From NCBI GenBank assembly GCA_963693285.1, contig OY848919.1:3105827-3169826 (forward strand): a DNA stretch of 64,000 nt, in the 5' to 3' direction. The notes under the pieces were generated by a model that was not told the DNA's origin, did no database searches, and saw only the letters and a program-made list of their open reading frames with translations. This document shows positions 31,175 through 44,400 of this stretch, piece by piece. The DNA is from Xestospongia muta. Lineage: Eukaryota; Porifera; Demospongiae; Haplosclerida; Petrosiidae. Each line of letters opens with the position of its first letter. Position 1 is the first letter of the stretch. Position numbers and translations under genes: made by a program.

Positions 31175-31710
31175 CAGTAGAATGTCACTTATCCGAACAC
31201 GTTGGGCCTGAAGGGTGTTCAGATAATTGAAATGTTCAGATAATTGAAGTGGTGATTACCACAATACATAACAAACATGTAACAAACATTATTATATAAT
31301 TAAACACTTTTTAAATCACAATTTGGCAAAGTAATCATGAATATGTTTCTGTCTTTGATTCATTACTCTCTTTTTACCTGTTTCCACTAAAAGTCAATTA
31401 AGGATTACAACAATTCCCATGATATAAAGGGTTGTTGCTCTAGGTAAGTGAGTATTGTTTCGATTACTTGGCAGGCAGTTGCACGAGAGACAGTCGGAGG
31501 AACAATATCATCATCGTCCTCTTCGTCATCATTAGCTTACCAATCTCATACTCATTAGCTATGCTTTGTAAGGTCCTTCCTTTTTTGGCAAATTCACAGA
31601 TTTTTAGTTTATTGTGAATACTCAAGACTAGTCGCTTTCTTTTACGAGACCCAATCTCACTAGCCATGATTACACACGTATGCGAGCAATAATTATAAGG
31701 CGTGTCTGCA
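31175..31710 (-). mobile_element. Internally deleted Tigger/pogo element
   Basis: The left end CAGTAGAATGTCACTTATCC, next to a TA, is typical of Tigger/pogo termini. On the minus strand a frame beginning at 31667 reads MASEIGSRKRKRLVLSIHNK ... YEIGK, the CENP-B-type N-terminal helix-turn-helix. It is followed, after a frameshift, by a transposase-like C-terminus (DDDDIVPPTVSRATACQVIE ... LEQQ). The catalytic domain is missing. Compared with the unit 5 flank (41285), which lacks it, the insertion sits at a TA. It is a non-autonomous deletion derivative. Confidence 0.75.
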
Positions 31711-31857
31711 TAGGACTTGAAATTTTAAGCACTCCACTATAACAATAATTATTAAAGCTAAATTGTATGATATTATAAATATTGTTGTACCTAACTTAGC
31801 ACTAAAAATTACATTAAACAACAAATACAAAATAATAATAAAGTGTTAATATGATAA

Positions 31858-34800
31858 TTATGGACTTAAGAGGGGCTCACGATATTCAGAAAAGTTATCA
31901 TCAAAAAATGACGAGTCCAGTTCTTCTCTAAAATGTTTAGGATGTGAATGCTTGAAATGTTGGGTGAGTTTCTTCATTAAATTTTGTGCCACATTGATGT
32001 AACCTATAAAACGAGCTTGTTGTCCAGTAACTAATACTATATGATAGAACATAACTACAAAGAAAGTAAACATCAGTACATGTACAAATGTGGCATCAAA
32101 TATTCCTAAAGTACAATAGTACTTTTTTCTTCCAATGAAGTACCAGTTAGTACACAGTATAGTACCAAAGTTGATCAAGATAGAAAGATCCAAGATATTT
32201 ATAAGCTTGTTTTTAAATGGCTTTAGATAAGCTTGAACAGTTACAAATAGCACATAAACAGGAAGAACGATAGAATAAATAAATAAAAACTTGGTCATGG
32301 TACTTCCTCGATATATTGTGTAAACAATGGATATGAAAATCAGTAGAAGTTGTCTAGCAGTAAACCAATATTGTTTGTTGTATTTATAAGGAGCATGGAT
32401 AGCTTCATATATTGGTCGAAGATATTCTCTTATCTTGTTAGATTTCATTAGTAGACGACCAGTTAGAATTATTAACATGTAAGGTATTAGAAAGATACCA
32501 ACTATCACTGATGTTACTATCATTAACACAAAATGTTTACCTTTTCCATATATAACACTGCCATCATTGAACCAAGCATTTATTGATTTATTCATAATAC
32601 TGTTGTGTAATTGGACAGGTGTGAAGACATCAAAGAGTCCCAGAAGTAATTTTGTGAAGGAGAGGTGAATGACAGTGACTAGTACTTGGACTGATGAGTG
32701 AGTTATTTTGTTAGAAAGCCTTAAAGAAAAACGGCTGAGGATAATAATGACAACAACTATTGTCAGGAGATAGAGTGGAAATAGTAAATTGAGACAAGCT
32801 TTCCATAACTCTGTCATCCCATTATAAAAACATAGAGGAAAACCAAGATTCAGATTCAGAAAGGAAATTACAAACAGTGCTACTTTCATGCTATACCTGA
32901 TAGTCCAAGAACATTGACTAACATTAGAAGACAGAATATCATATAAGCCAGCATTTGCTATCTGGATGTAGAATATAATTCCATTGAGTGTACCAGCTGT
33001 TAATGTAAGTTTGAGGGCATATAACAAGTAAATAAAAAGGGGACCAGCTACTGCATAGAGGACTAGTGTCCATAACCACCAGTTACTACATTGTCTACAT
33101 TCTGTAGAACCAAACACAACACTGTAGTTTGTAGAACAATCACCACATAAAATGCCTTCTCTGTTGTAAAGACACAATGATGAAGTATTTAATAAATCTT
33201 TTGAACTTACACTAATTCTTTTGTCTCTGTTGCTGTAATAAAAGACAGTAAAGATAGGATCACTATTACAGAATTCATGATGGCAATATAAAGACAGGAG
33301 AAAACCTGAAGTTTCATTCACTGTACCAGCCCATGAAGTAAATGTTGGTCTGTTAAATGTTCTAGTATTAATACTACAGTTAGGAGTGTAGCCTTCAATA
33401 TTTAATGAAGATAAAAGATGTGAACAGATACATGATCCACTATTTAAAGTCCATTCAAAACCAGGTGGACAAGATTTTAAAGTGATGTCAACAACTGTTA
33501 TATTAGCAATACTGGGAACAGTGAATAGTAAAGCACCATATTTGTGTTTGTCCAATGTACTTTTATCATTGGTATGTATAGTTATATTAATGAGAGTACA
33601 GTCATCACTTTCTCTTATAACTTGTGTACTCTGTCTCTCTGACAAGTACCAGTTGATATCTGATGTAAACCCAGTATCACACTTCTTAACTATAGCTACA
33701 GAAACAATGGAGTAACTGTAATTACCGACAGCATTAATAGCAGCCAATGAAAAATTAACTGTCTCTCCAGGATAAGCATCATATGTATCAAGTATGTTAT
33801 AATTGTTTGTGTTACATATTGTCAACTTTACAGGAGTAGTAGAAAGTTGAAAAGTATTATTTGATATAAAGGTGAAGATATTGTTATAAATTTCTGTTGC
33901 CTTTGTGGAATCAACCCAATTATAATTGTTCATGTAACAGTTATATAATTTTGATGAAAAGACAGAGTTACCAGTGACTGTTGCTTTATTGTTTTCAAAT
34001 AACACTGCTATATCATGCTGTGTAGTATTAACTTGAAATATACAATGTGTCTTGTCAAATGGACTGCTAAGACCGTATATAGCTCCTCCACTAGACAGAG
34101 CTCTGCTATTTGTAAAGTTAACTCGAAGTCCTTGAGTAAGATGAATGAGACTATCTCCTATTAACATAATAGCTGCTCCATTAATACTTGTATTGTTGTT
34201 AAAGACTATTTGTCCCTCTAGAGTAATATCAGATCGAATAGCCTGTATAACTGTACCATAGTTAAAAGAAAACTGCTGGGGTTTTGTAAAGATCCTTTTA
34301 TTATGATATTGTTGATATCTAAAAATTTGAAGAGGCTGGCTGGTAAAAATGTTGTTGATACAATATGCCAATTTGATATTCCATTGTTGTATGCTTCAAT
34401 TGATTCCAATACAAAGGATATGTTATTTCTCTCTGATGGATATGAAACTGCAAATATACAAGATCCAGAAAGTAGAGCATTGTTATTGTTAAAAATAACA
34501 TTAGAAAATGTGAAACAGATGTGAATTGTTTTAACATTCATCATGGCAATATAAACAGCACCTTCTTTTTTATCTTTAAAAAAATTTCCAAATGAAAAGT
34601 TAAAATATACATCGATTACTTGAATAGGTTGGTATGTTTTATTAGTAGATGATCCAGAAGGTTTATCAAAGAATAACACAAGACCACTTCCATGACAATT
34701 TCGACCACTGACATTTGAATCAAACTTTGAATGTTTAATAACAGTCTGTGAGTTTGCTTTTGTTTCCAAATGTAATAACAGCATCGCTCCAGCTATAGAA

Positions 34801-35690
34801 CCAAGATTGTCTGCAAAAGTACATTGAGATATATTAACTTGAACATTGGTGTTTGCTTGAATGTAAAATATTGTAAGTCCTGCAGCATTGATGACTGGTT
34901 TATGAAAATCTTTATGTATAGAAGAATTGTAGAGATCTGTAACACACACATATCCTGAGGAGGCTATGTGGTCAAAATTGTATGAAAAAGTAGAATTTGT
35001 GATTATTAACTTATATTGGTTTGTATAGGAGAGTGTTTTGGGTGATTCTTGATACATTAATAACACTCCACTACCAACACTGTAGCCATTTTTGCTTGCT
35101 TCCTTTTCAATACCTTCAGAAGTTTTTACATTAATAGAATCCAAAGTACCATTAGGTAAGTTAAAAACTATAATAGCAAACCCATAGTACTGTAATATAC
35201 TAACATCTTTCATAACAAGATGACTAATCTTAGTGAAAACCAGTAGAGCAGCATGATATTGTGTGAAGTAGACAAGAGAACTGGTAGAGTTGATAATGTC
35301 AAGCTGTTCTTTATCAAGAGTAGTAAGGTTAGCACCACAACCAGTAAATGTTACTCTCTGTAGAGTCAGACTACCTCTTCCATTGAAGGCAAATCCAATA
35401 GTTGGATAGATAGTGTTTGCATAAGTGGAAAAATTGCATTGAATAGTAGCCATTGAGTGGTTACCTTGTATGGTAAGAGAGTAGTTGGTATTAATGTTAC
35501 ACAAACTCTCATCACCACTAATATTGTAGACAGTATCCAAAAGGAGAAGAGTAGTGTCATCAGTGTAATTATAGTGATGACACAAGTATAACTGGAGGAG
35601 CTGATCTTGTGAAGTAATATTGATTACCTTATTACATTTACTACATATCAGTAGTAAGTGAAAGAGGAGTACCAACATAAGCCACTTCAT
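31858..35690 (-). pseudogene. R5: full-length receptor with one frameshift
   Basis: Two overlapping frames, 34218-35690 (N-terminal 490 codons) and 31858-34371 (rest), together cover a whole receptor. A one-base deletion near 34266-34285, in an A-run/G-run stretch (the FSFNYGT region), breaks it. All other landmarks are intact: signal peptide, NGAAIML and SSGGAIYG, CPPGF, ILCGDCSTNYS, ECRQCSNWWLW, EYREPLLSP. The membrane part resembles R1 (TELWKACLNLL, LSNKITHSS) whereas the tail (NVAQNL, FKHSHPKHF) resembles R9, a mosaic. The lesion could be real or an assembly error at short homopolymers. Confidence 0.85.
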
Positions 35691-35965
35691 GTTGTCGGTG
35701 ATCTACTCGATCCAGGTATCAATGACTGTTTCACCAAATTTATAATACCAGACTATTTTCTTTTTTGTTAGACTGTTGATAAACAATGATAATTGAAATT
35801 TATAAGTTTTATTATATTTGGAGAAAACAGATCTTTATATGAAAGGATTTTGAATATATCAACTCTCTTAATCATAAAGAATTGGTTTGCCAAACAATTT
35901 ATTGATCTAATAGGACAACATTTCCATTGGAAGACAATTATTATGTATCTTAAGTACAATCAAAG
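35691..35965 (-). promoter_or_regulatory. Class B upstream block of R5
   Basis: Quite unlike class A: GTGATCTACTCGATCCAGG, then TTTTTTGTTAGACTGTTGAT and GATAATTGAAATTTATAAG. It is shared nearly base for base with the region upstream of R9 (45276-45560). It presumably holds the R5 promoter, and it continues into the duplicated spacer. Confidence 0.45.
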
Positions 35966-38350
35966 ATGTCTTTAAAATGTTATGTAAACTAACTGATAAT
36001 TTGTATGGTGAGTGAAAATAAAATTTAATTGATACTATCTTTACAAAAGAATCACGTGTCTTGGATATAACTAAATATGGTCTTTTAAATAATGGCAAGT
36101 GATGATGAAGTTTAAATGTTATTAGGATTTATCAAAGAAATGTTTATATGTATAGCAATCAATTGATGAAGCTAAAACTGTATTTGTAATTCTCTCATTT
36201 GTAAGACAATTGCTACATTACTTAAACATTTAATGTTATATCTAACAGTTGAATGGATAGAGTTAATATAAGTGGAAGAGATACATTGAATAGTAGCCAT
36301 TGAGTGGTTACTTTGTGTTGTGAGTGAGTAGTTGGTATTAATGTTACACAAACTCCCAACATAAGGCATTTCATTTTGCCAGGATGTAGTGGTACTCTCT
36401 ATCTATGTAAAGCAACTTGAATCCTTGAACTTCTATTTGTTTAATCTGTTTACTTTCACTCGCTACACAAAATACCATTGTTTTATTAATAAATCCTTAG
36501 ATTTTGTAAAATATATAGGATAGTGTAAATACCATGGGAAATATTTAGGTAATATTTTGAAAAGAAGTTATTGACTGCAAAACTCACCCATTTCACATTT
36601 TAGTAAAGTGACTGACTAGAATTGAGCTGTTATTAAGATACTATTGTTGTTGATATGTAGCAAATGTGTCCTTTTCACACTTACAGTAGAATGTCTGTTG
36701 AGCTCCCATTATTATACTGTAAATTCTAACGGAAATAATTATGTGATATTTTGAAAACAAGTTATTGACCACAAAACGTACCCACTTCACACTTTCAGTA
36801 AAGTGTCTGATTACAATTGAGTTTTTATTAAGATAATGTTGATATGTAGCAAAAACTACATGTTACCATAACTCAATAAGATTTGATAACTAATACTTGT
36901 TGTCCAGTAACCAGCACTATATGATAGAACACAGCTATGTGCAGACAAAAACATCAGTATATATACAATTGTGATATTCAATAGTCAAGATATACAATAC
37001 TGGTCCTCCTTAATAAAGTATCAATTAGTACATACAATAATACCATAGTTGATCATGATAAAAGATTCTAAAGGTTTACTATCTTGTTCTAAATGGTCTT
37101 AAATGAGCTTGAGCAGTGACAAACAAAAGGTAAACAGGTAGAATGGTAGAGAAAAGAAGTACAAAATTTCTGCCATGATAAATAGATAATGTAAACAAAA
37201 ATCAACAATAATTGTCTAGCAGTAAACTAATATTGTTTGCTGTATTTATAAGGAGCATGGATAGCTTCATATATTGGTCGAAGATATTCTCTAATCTTGT
37301 TAGATTTCTTAGTAGACGACCAGTTAGAATTATTAACATGTAAGTTATTAGAAAGATACCAACTATCACTGATGTTACCATCATTAACACAAAATGGTCA
37401 CCCACTCCATATGTAACACTGTCGTCATTAAACCAAGCACTCTTTGGTTTATTTGTAGTACTGTTGTGTAATTGGACAGGTGTGAAGACATCAACAATTG
37501 CTAGTAGTAATTTTAAAATGGACAGATGTTCAATAGTAACCAATACTTGACTTGAAGCAACTTCACAATTTAGACTAAACTAATTTGCTTAGGGTTTTGT
37601 AATCAGTGATGAAAAATATTTTCACAGAAACAGTTAAAATCACTATCAAACTAACCGAACTATTTCAGGAACATTGTTAGTGTAATTGGACCAATGTAAA
37701 GGCATTAGAAATTGCTTTCAGTATTTTCGTGAATGAAGTTGTACAACTGATTAATTGGATTGAGAAATGTGCTGTTCTGTTAGAATAACTTAGAGATGAC
37801 AACAACTATTGTCAGGAGATAGAGGTGAAAGACTAAACTAAGATAAGCTACCTACACCTCTGTCATTCCACTATAAAAACATGGAAGAAAACCAAAATTC
37901 AGATTCATAATGGAAATTGAAAGAGTGCTACTTTCATACCATACCTTGCAGCCCAAGAATATTGACTACCATTAATACACAAAATTGTATATGACCCAGG
38001 ATTAGTCACCTGGATATAACTCAATTAAGTGCACCAGTCACTAATGTTAGTCTGAAAACAAATAACTGATTAAAAGTAGGGTACCTGCTACTGAATAGAG
38101 GACAGGTGTCCACAATTACAAGTTATTACTACATTCTCTACATCTAGAGAAACAATTCTTAACTATATGGTAACAATGAAATAATTGTGGTTACCTACAG
38201 CATCATTGGCAGCAATGTGGAAATCACAGGATTTGTATTTTTACTAAGTTCATTTTTGTAAAAATCACAAACAATTTAAAGTAGTAAAAAATGCCTTCAC
38301 AATTTATATACAATGTGAATTGTTCTACAATAAATAAAAGGGACTTTACT
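35966..38350 (-). pseudogene. R6: scattered receptor remnants (spacer block P)
   Basis: A start-region fragment at 36172-36369 (GSLCNINTNYSLTTQSNHSM) is followed on the plus-strand side by its own class A-like upstream sequence at 36370-36500. C-terminal scraps lie at 36897-37000. A well-preserved TM5-6 stretch is at 37202-37543 (HFVLMMVTSVIVGIF ... LMIILTGRLL), and older remnants around the NLGFPLCFYNGM segment are at 37740-38160. Frames are broken throughout. The entire block is duplicated at 45561-48149. Confidence 0.75.
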
Positions 38351-38359
38351 AACTAGAAC

Positions 38360-39256
38360 TCAACATTGGTTCTCTATAATTATGACATGAATCATAGAAG
38401 GAGTCGTTAGCATCTTGTAATGGTAAACGATGATGACTTTGAAAGCTATAATTACGTTTACAAAGGAGGTCATAAAGAACAGGAGGATAGCTACTATACT
38501 ATAAACTGTTACCTCCATATTTCCCAGGTACCATGTTGTGATGTATATAAAGGCAAGGTTGAAAAGAAGCCAACAGTCTAAGAGGTTAATAAAGTTACTC
38601 TTGTAAGGTCTGAATATAGCCTGACCAATTATGAAGAAGAACAATATTGAGGCAATGACAATGTAAATGATATGTTGATAAGGTTCAATACTGTACAATA
38701 TGTACATCATAATGAGAAGTAAGAGGCGAGCTACAAACCAGTACTGCTTATCATTCTTATATGGAGCATGGATACCTTCAAGTAATGGTCTTGTGTATTC
38801 GTTGGCATTTGTACAATGTCTAAGAAGTTTAGCAAAGAGGAGAAGTAGAATATAGGGTAAAAGGAGAATAAATACAACCAGTAATGTGATTATCATGAGA
38901 ATAATATGTCCTTTACTACCATATTCAACAGACCCATCCCAAAACCATACATGATATACTTCACTCTGGTTTGAACTAAAAACTTTAGCTTGTGTAAAGG
39001 TATTGATAATTGCACCTAATAGTTTTCCAAAGGAGAGGTGTACAGTAGTAACCAATACTTGAACTGAGGAGTGAGCTATTCTGTTAGAAATCCTTAGAGA
39101 ATAATGACTGAGAATAATGATTACAACAACTATTGTCAGGAGATAAAGTGGAAATAATAAACTGAGACTAGTTTTCCATAACTCTGTCATTCCATCATAA
39201 AAACATAGAGGAAATCCAAGTCCAAGAAAGAGGAGTACCAACATAAGCCACTTCAT
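38360..39256 (-). CDS. R7: short ectodomain-less multi-pass protein, 298 aa
   Basis: The receptor start MKWLMLVLLF joins in frame to LGLGFPLCFYDGMTELWKT, that is, straight to the third membrane segment. The entire beta-helix ectodomain, the Cys modules and the first two membrane segments are gone. The rest belongs to a second subfamily: LRHCTNANEYTRPLLEGIHA, PYKNDKQYWFVARLLLLIMM, RPYKSNFINLLD, ending IIIENQC without the EYREPLLSP tail. About six membrane segments remain. The frame is fully open and the start carries a class A upstream block, so expression is possible, but it may be an accidental fusion. Relatives are the pseudogenes at 48150-49104 and 54325-55233. Confidence 0.65.
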   Translation of the reverse strand: MKWLMLVLLFLGLGFPLCFYDGMTELWKTSLSLLFPLYLLTIVVVIIILSHYSLRISNRIAHSSVQVLVTTVHLSFGKLLGAIINTFTQAKVFSSNQSEVYHVWFWDGSVEYGSKGHIILMIITLLVVFILLLPYILLLLFAKLLRHCTNANEYTRPLLEGIHAPYKNDKQYWFVARLLLLIMMYILYSIEPYQHIIYIVIASILFFFIIGQAIFRPYKSNFINLLDCWLLFNLAFIYITTWYLGNMEVTVYSIVAILLFFMTSFVNVIIAFKVIIVYHYKMLTTPSMIHVIIIENQC

Positions 39257-40041
39257 GTTGCTAGGATCTAGTCTACTCTATCTATGAAAAGCACCTTGAC
39301 ACGTTTATGTGTTTACTTTTGCCTTGATACATGTTAAAACATGTTGTAAAGATCTAAGATGTTTATAACTTTCTTTAATAGTATCTGTCTTTATACATAT
39401 TAAAAACATACGTACATAAGAATCAGTAAAAGATGTTAAACGGTTAAACAGTATTTTTTGCTGTTTTATAATGAACACAATATTAACCATTTACATATTA
39501 GTGTAAGTACTAACATATGTCACTTCATATTGTGTCAGTGAACACAAGTTCTAATTGATTTACAAAAGGAAATTGAAAATCTAAACTTCTATTTGTTTAT
39601 TTTCACTTGCCACACAAAATAATATTATTTTATGAAATAGTTGGATTTTGTAAAATATAGAATAATGTTTACCTAAACAATAAATATCAAAGAAGATAAT
39701 ATTATTATAATAATATCAAGTTTTGAAAACAAGTAAATGTGACTGCAAAATAATGAAAGGATTTTGAAAGTATCAACTCTCATAATTATAAAGAATTATT
39801 TTGTCAAACAATTTATAGATCTAATAAGACTTGTAATCACAACATTTCCATTGGAAGACAATTATCATGTGTCATGGATATAACCAAATATGGTCTTTTA
39901 AATAATGAAAATTTGTATAGCAAGTAAAAATAAAGTTTAAATGTTAGTTATTAGGATTTATCAAAGAAACGTTTATATATATAGCAATCAATTGATGAAG
40001 CTAAAACTGCATTTGCAATTTTCTCATTTGTAAGACAATTG
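39257..40041. pseudogene. Spacer with internally deleted receptor remnant
   Basis: 39257-39300 is the class A block of R7. At 39340-39620 lies the same collapsed receptor remnant as at 15355-15600 and 62980-63260, including CACTTCATATTG (decayed start) and its upstream block. From 39740 on the sequence repeats parts of block P (AATATGGTCTTTTAAATAAT). No open gene. Confidence 0.55.
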
Positions 40042-40341
40042 CTACATTACTTTAACAGTTAATGTTGTATCTAACAGTTGGATGGATAGACTTAACATAA
40101 GTGGAAGAGATACATTGTATGGTAGCATTGTAGAGTTACCTTGTATGGTAATAGAGTAGTTGGTATTAATGTTACACAAACTCCTATTACCACTAATATT
40201 GTAGAGAGTATCCAGGAGGAAAATAGTAGTGTCACCAGTGTAATCATAATGATGACACAAGTATAACTGAAGCAATACCTTATTACATATACTACATATC
40301 AGTAGTAAGTGAAAGAGGAGTACCAACATAAGCCACTTCAT
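40042..40341 (-). pseudogene. R8: receptor N-terminal fragment
   Basis: Begins MKWLMLVLLFHLLLICSICNK and continues through YLCHHYDYTGDTT and GNRSLCNINTNYSITIQG. Five residues around NITSQD are deleted, then the frame is lost near the IQC position. About 100 codons remain, with an upstream block like that of R4 (40345-40440). It may mark the 5' end of a receptor whose body was deleted. Confidence 0.7.
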
Positions 40342-40600
40342 TTTGTTAGGATCTAGTCTTCCTTATTTACAAAAATCAACTTGATACTTTGAACTTCTAT
40401 TTGCTTTCACTTACTTTACCAAATATCATTTTTTAATGTTTTGATGTTCATGTTCTGCAGAATATATATACTGTAATAATATTTTAAAAACAAGATTATG
40501 ACCACAAAACTTACCCATTTCTCACTTGTTGTTGTAACCCACTATTTTGATAACTAATACTTTACACTTGTGTATATATATATTATAGTTTTAATTTCAG

Positions 40601-41177
40601 TTATCTAAAGTTTACTCATGGATTTGGCCACAATGTCACAAATTCAATTAATAAATACCGCACTTTAATATCTGTTATGCATGATCTTCTAATACAATAC
40701 CATAGAATTTAGGTACCTATCATGTTATGTACTAGATCTCTCTCTTATTATAGACAGCCATTATCTATGGGACATTTAAAGTCACCTCTTTCGTCACAAC
40801 AAACTAGGCAAACATCATAACACAAAAACATGAATTAATGTAATATATAATACATTGGTAATGAAACTAATAACAGCCTTCATTTTGAACCTTTAAATCT
40901 TGTTAGTAGTACATTGTAGTGGCAGACATGCTATTATCCACTAAGAAATAAAGATTTGATAGCAAAACTTTATAGTTGTCTAGTTTTAATTTTAGTCACC
41001 CAATATCTACCAATCCAGTTGGTGTCACAAGTCCAGCTAGTATGATAAGAGGTGTATCCTCTGCTTCATTTGTACCCCACCCTTTTATCTTTCAGCATTC
41101 ATTCAAGTAATACTACGAATAAAACAACAGTCACTCCAACAGTTAGACCAACTCTCTTTAGTAGAAGTATATTTTAG
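40601..41177 (+). pseudogene. Unit 5: exon-12-like exon plus decayed exons 11-12
   Basis: The short exon-12-like frame starts at 40601 (after TTTCAG) and has lost its stop. Exon 11 copy at 40754-40807 is nearly perfect, but its donor is GC (GCAAAC) in place of GT. Exon 12 copy runs from 40996 to about 41177 with an insertion of about seven bases at QHS that introduces an early stop. It faces R9. Confidence 0.75.
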
Positions 41178-41420
41178 TAAACCACCTTACTTAACAATAA
41201 TATCATTCAAACTTTTGTCCAAAAACTTTATTTGCAAATAAAATTTAAATATATATTATGTAAAACTTAAGTAAATAAATATAGGAATTGAAATTTTAAG
41301 CACTCTCCTATAATAATGAATTGTTAAGATACCAGTATTTTTTAAAGCTAAACTGTATAATATTGTAAATATTGTTGTTAAACAAAAAATACAAAACAGT
41401 AATGAAGTGTTATATGATAA

Positions 41421-44400
41421 TTATGGACTTAAGAGAGGCTCACGATATTCAGAATAGTTATCGTCAAAAAATGAAGAGTCCAGTTCTTTATATTGTCTAG
41501 GATGTGTCACTGGTTGTGAATGCATAAAATGTTGGTTGAATTTCTTAATTAAATTTTGTGCCACGTTGATGTAACCTATAAAACGAGCTTGTTGTCCAGT
41601 AACTAACACTATATGATAGAACAGAACTAAAATAAAAGTAAACATAAGTACATATATAAATATGGCATCAAATATTCCTAAAGTGCAATAGTACTTTTTT
41701 CTTCCAATGAAGTACCAGTTAGTACACAGTATAGTACCATAGTTGATCATGACAGAAAGATCCAAGATATTTATGAACTTGTTTTTAAATGGCTTTAGAT
41801 ACGCTTGAACAGTCACAAATAACAGATAAATGGAAAGAATGATAGAAAAAGCAAATAAAATTTGGCCTATGCTACTTCCTCGATATATGGTGTAAATGAT
41901 GGACAGGAAACTTAACAAAAGTTGTCTAGCAGTAAACCAATAATATTTATTGTATTTATAAGGAGCATGGATAGCTTCATATATTGGTCGAAGATATTTT
42001 CTTATCTTGTTAGATTTCATTAGTAAACGACCAGTTAGAATTATTAACATGTAAGGTATTAGAAAGATACCAACTATCACTGATGTTACTATCATTAAGA
42101 CAAAATGTTTACCTTCTCCATATGTAACACTGCCATCATTGTACCAAACATTTATTGGTTCATTCATAGTACTGTTGTGTAATTGGACAGGTGTGAAGAC
42201 ATCAACAATTGCTAGTAGTAATTTTGTGAATGAGAGGTGTACAACAGTAACCAATATTTGAACTGAGGAGTGAGCTATTCTGTTGGAAAGACTTAGAGAA
42301 AACCGACTGAGGATAATGATGACAACAACTATTGTCAAAAGATAAAGTGGAAATAGTAAACTGAAACCAGCTTTCCATAACTCTGTCATTCCATTGTAAA
42401 AACATAGAGGAAAGCCAAGATTCAGATTCAAAATGGAAATTAAAAACAATGCTAGTTTCATATTATACTTTATAACCCAAGAACACTGTCTTGCATTAAT
42501 TGAGAGAATATCATACAAGCCAGGATTAGCCACCTGGATGTAAAATATAATTCCGTTGAGTGTACCAGTTGTTAATGTAAGTCTAAGAACATATAACAGG
42601 TAAATGAGGAGGGGACCAGCAACTGCATAGAGGACTAGTGTCCACAACCACCAGTTACTACATTGTCTACATTCTGTAGAACCAAACACAACACTGTAGT
42701 TTGTAAAACAATTGCCACATAAAATGCTTTTTCTGTTATAAAGACACAATGATGAAGTAATTGACAAATCTTTTGAAAATATTTCAAATTTTTTGTCCCT
42801 ATCAATGTAATGAAAGACAGTGAGATCCGGATCTCCATTGCAGTATTCATGATGACAATACAAACACAAGAGAAAGCCTGAGCCTGATGTTTCATTCACT
42901 GTACCAACCCATGACTTAAAAGTTGGTCTGTTAAATGTTCTAGTATTAATACTACAGTTAGGAGTATAGCCATCAATATTTAATGAAGACAAAAGATGTG
43001 AACAAATACATGATTCACTAATTAAGTTTAATTCAAAACCAGGTGGACAAGATTTTAAAGTGATGTCAACAACTGTTATATTAGCAATACTGGGAACAGT
43101 GAATAGTAGGGCACCATATTTGGGTCTGTCCAATGTACTGTTATCATTGGTATGTATAGTTATATTAATGAGAGTACAGTCATCAATTTCTCTTATAACT
43201 TGTGTACTCTGTCTCTCTGACAAATACCAGTTGATATTAGATGTAAACCCAGTACCACTATTTCTAACTACAGCTACAGAAACAATGGAGTAACTGTAAT
43301 TACCTACAGCATTAATAGCAGCTATTGAAAAATGAACTGTCTCTCCAGGATAAGTATCATATGTATTGAGTATGCTAGAATTGTTTGTGTTACATATTGT
43401 TAACTTTACTGGAGTTGTAGAAAGTTGAAAAGTATTATTTGGTATAAAGGTGAAGATATTGTTATAAATTTTTGTTGCCTTTGTGGAATTAACCCAATTA
43501 TAGTTGTCCATGTAACAGTTATATAATATTGATGAAAAGACAGAGTTACCAGTGACTGTTGCTTTATTGTTTTCAAATAACACTTCTATATCATCATATT
43601 GTGTAGTGCTAACTTGAAATGTACAATGTATCTTATCAACAGGACTGCTAAGATCATATATAGCTCCTCCACTAGATAAAGCTCTGTTATTTGTAAAGTT
43701 AACTTGAAGTCCTTGAGTGAGATGAATGAGACTATCTCCTATTAACATAATAGCACCTCCATTAATGCCTGTATTGTTGTGAAAGACTATATGTCCCTCT
43801 AGAGTAATATCAGATCGAATAGTCTCTATAACTGTACCAATGTTGCTTGAAAATTTGCTGGGGTTATGTAAGGATCCTTTTATTATGATTATTTTTATAT
43901 CTAAAAATTTGAAGAGGCTGGCTGGTAAAAATGATGATACAGCAGCATCCTTTTTAGATAGTCCATTATTATATGCTTCAATAGATTCCAATACAAAGGA
44001 TATGTTATTTCTCTCTGATAGATATGAAACTGCTAATATACAAGATCCAGAAAGTAGAGCTTTGTTTTTGTTAAAAATAACATTAGAAAATGTGAAACAG
44101 ATAGGAATTGTTTTAACATTCATCATGGCAATATAAACAACACCTTCTTGGTTATCTCTAAAAATACTCTCCATTGAAATTGTAAAATTTACATCAATTA
44201 CTTGAAGAGGTTGGTAAATTTCATTAGTAGATGATCTGGAAAGTTTATCAAAGAATAACACAAGACCACTACCATGACATTTTTGATAATTGCCATTTGA
44301 GTCAAACTTTGAATTTTTAATAATAGTCTTTGAGTGTGTTTTTGTTTCCAAATGTAATAACAACATTGCTCCAGCTAGAGAACCTGCATTGTTGGTAAAA

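Noticed and set aside
36172..37543. Interpreting R6 pieces as exons of a split receptor gene
   Set aside because: Their order is not collinear with the protein (a start fragment lies downstream of C-terminal scraps in transcription terms), frames are broken, and all intact relatives are intronless.
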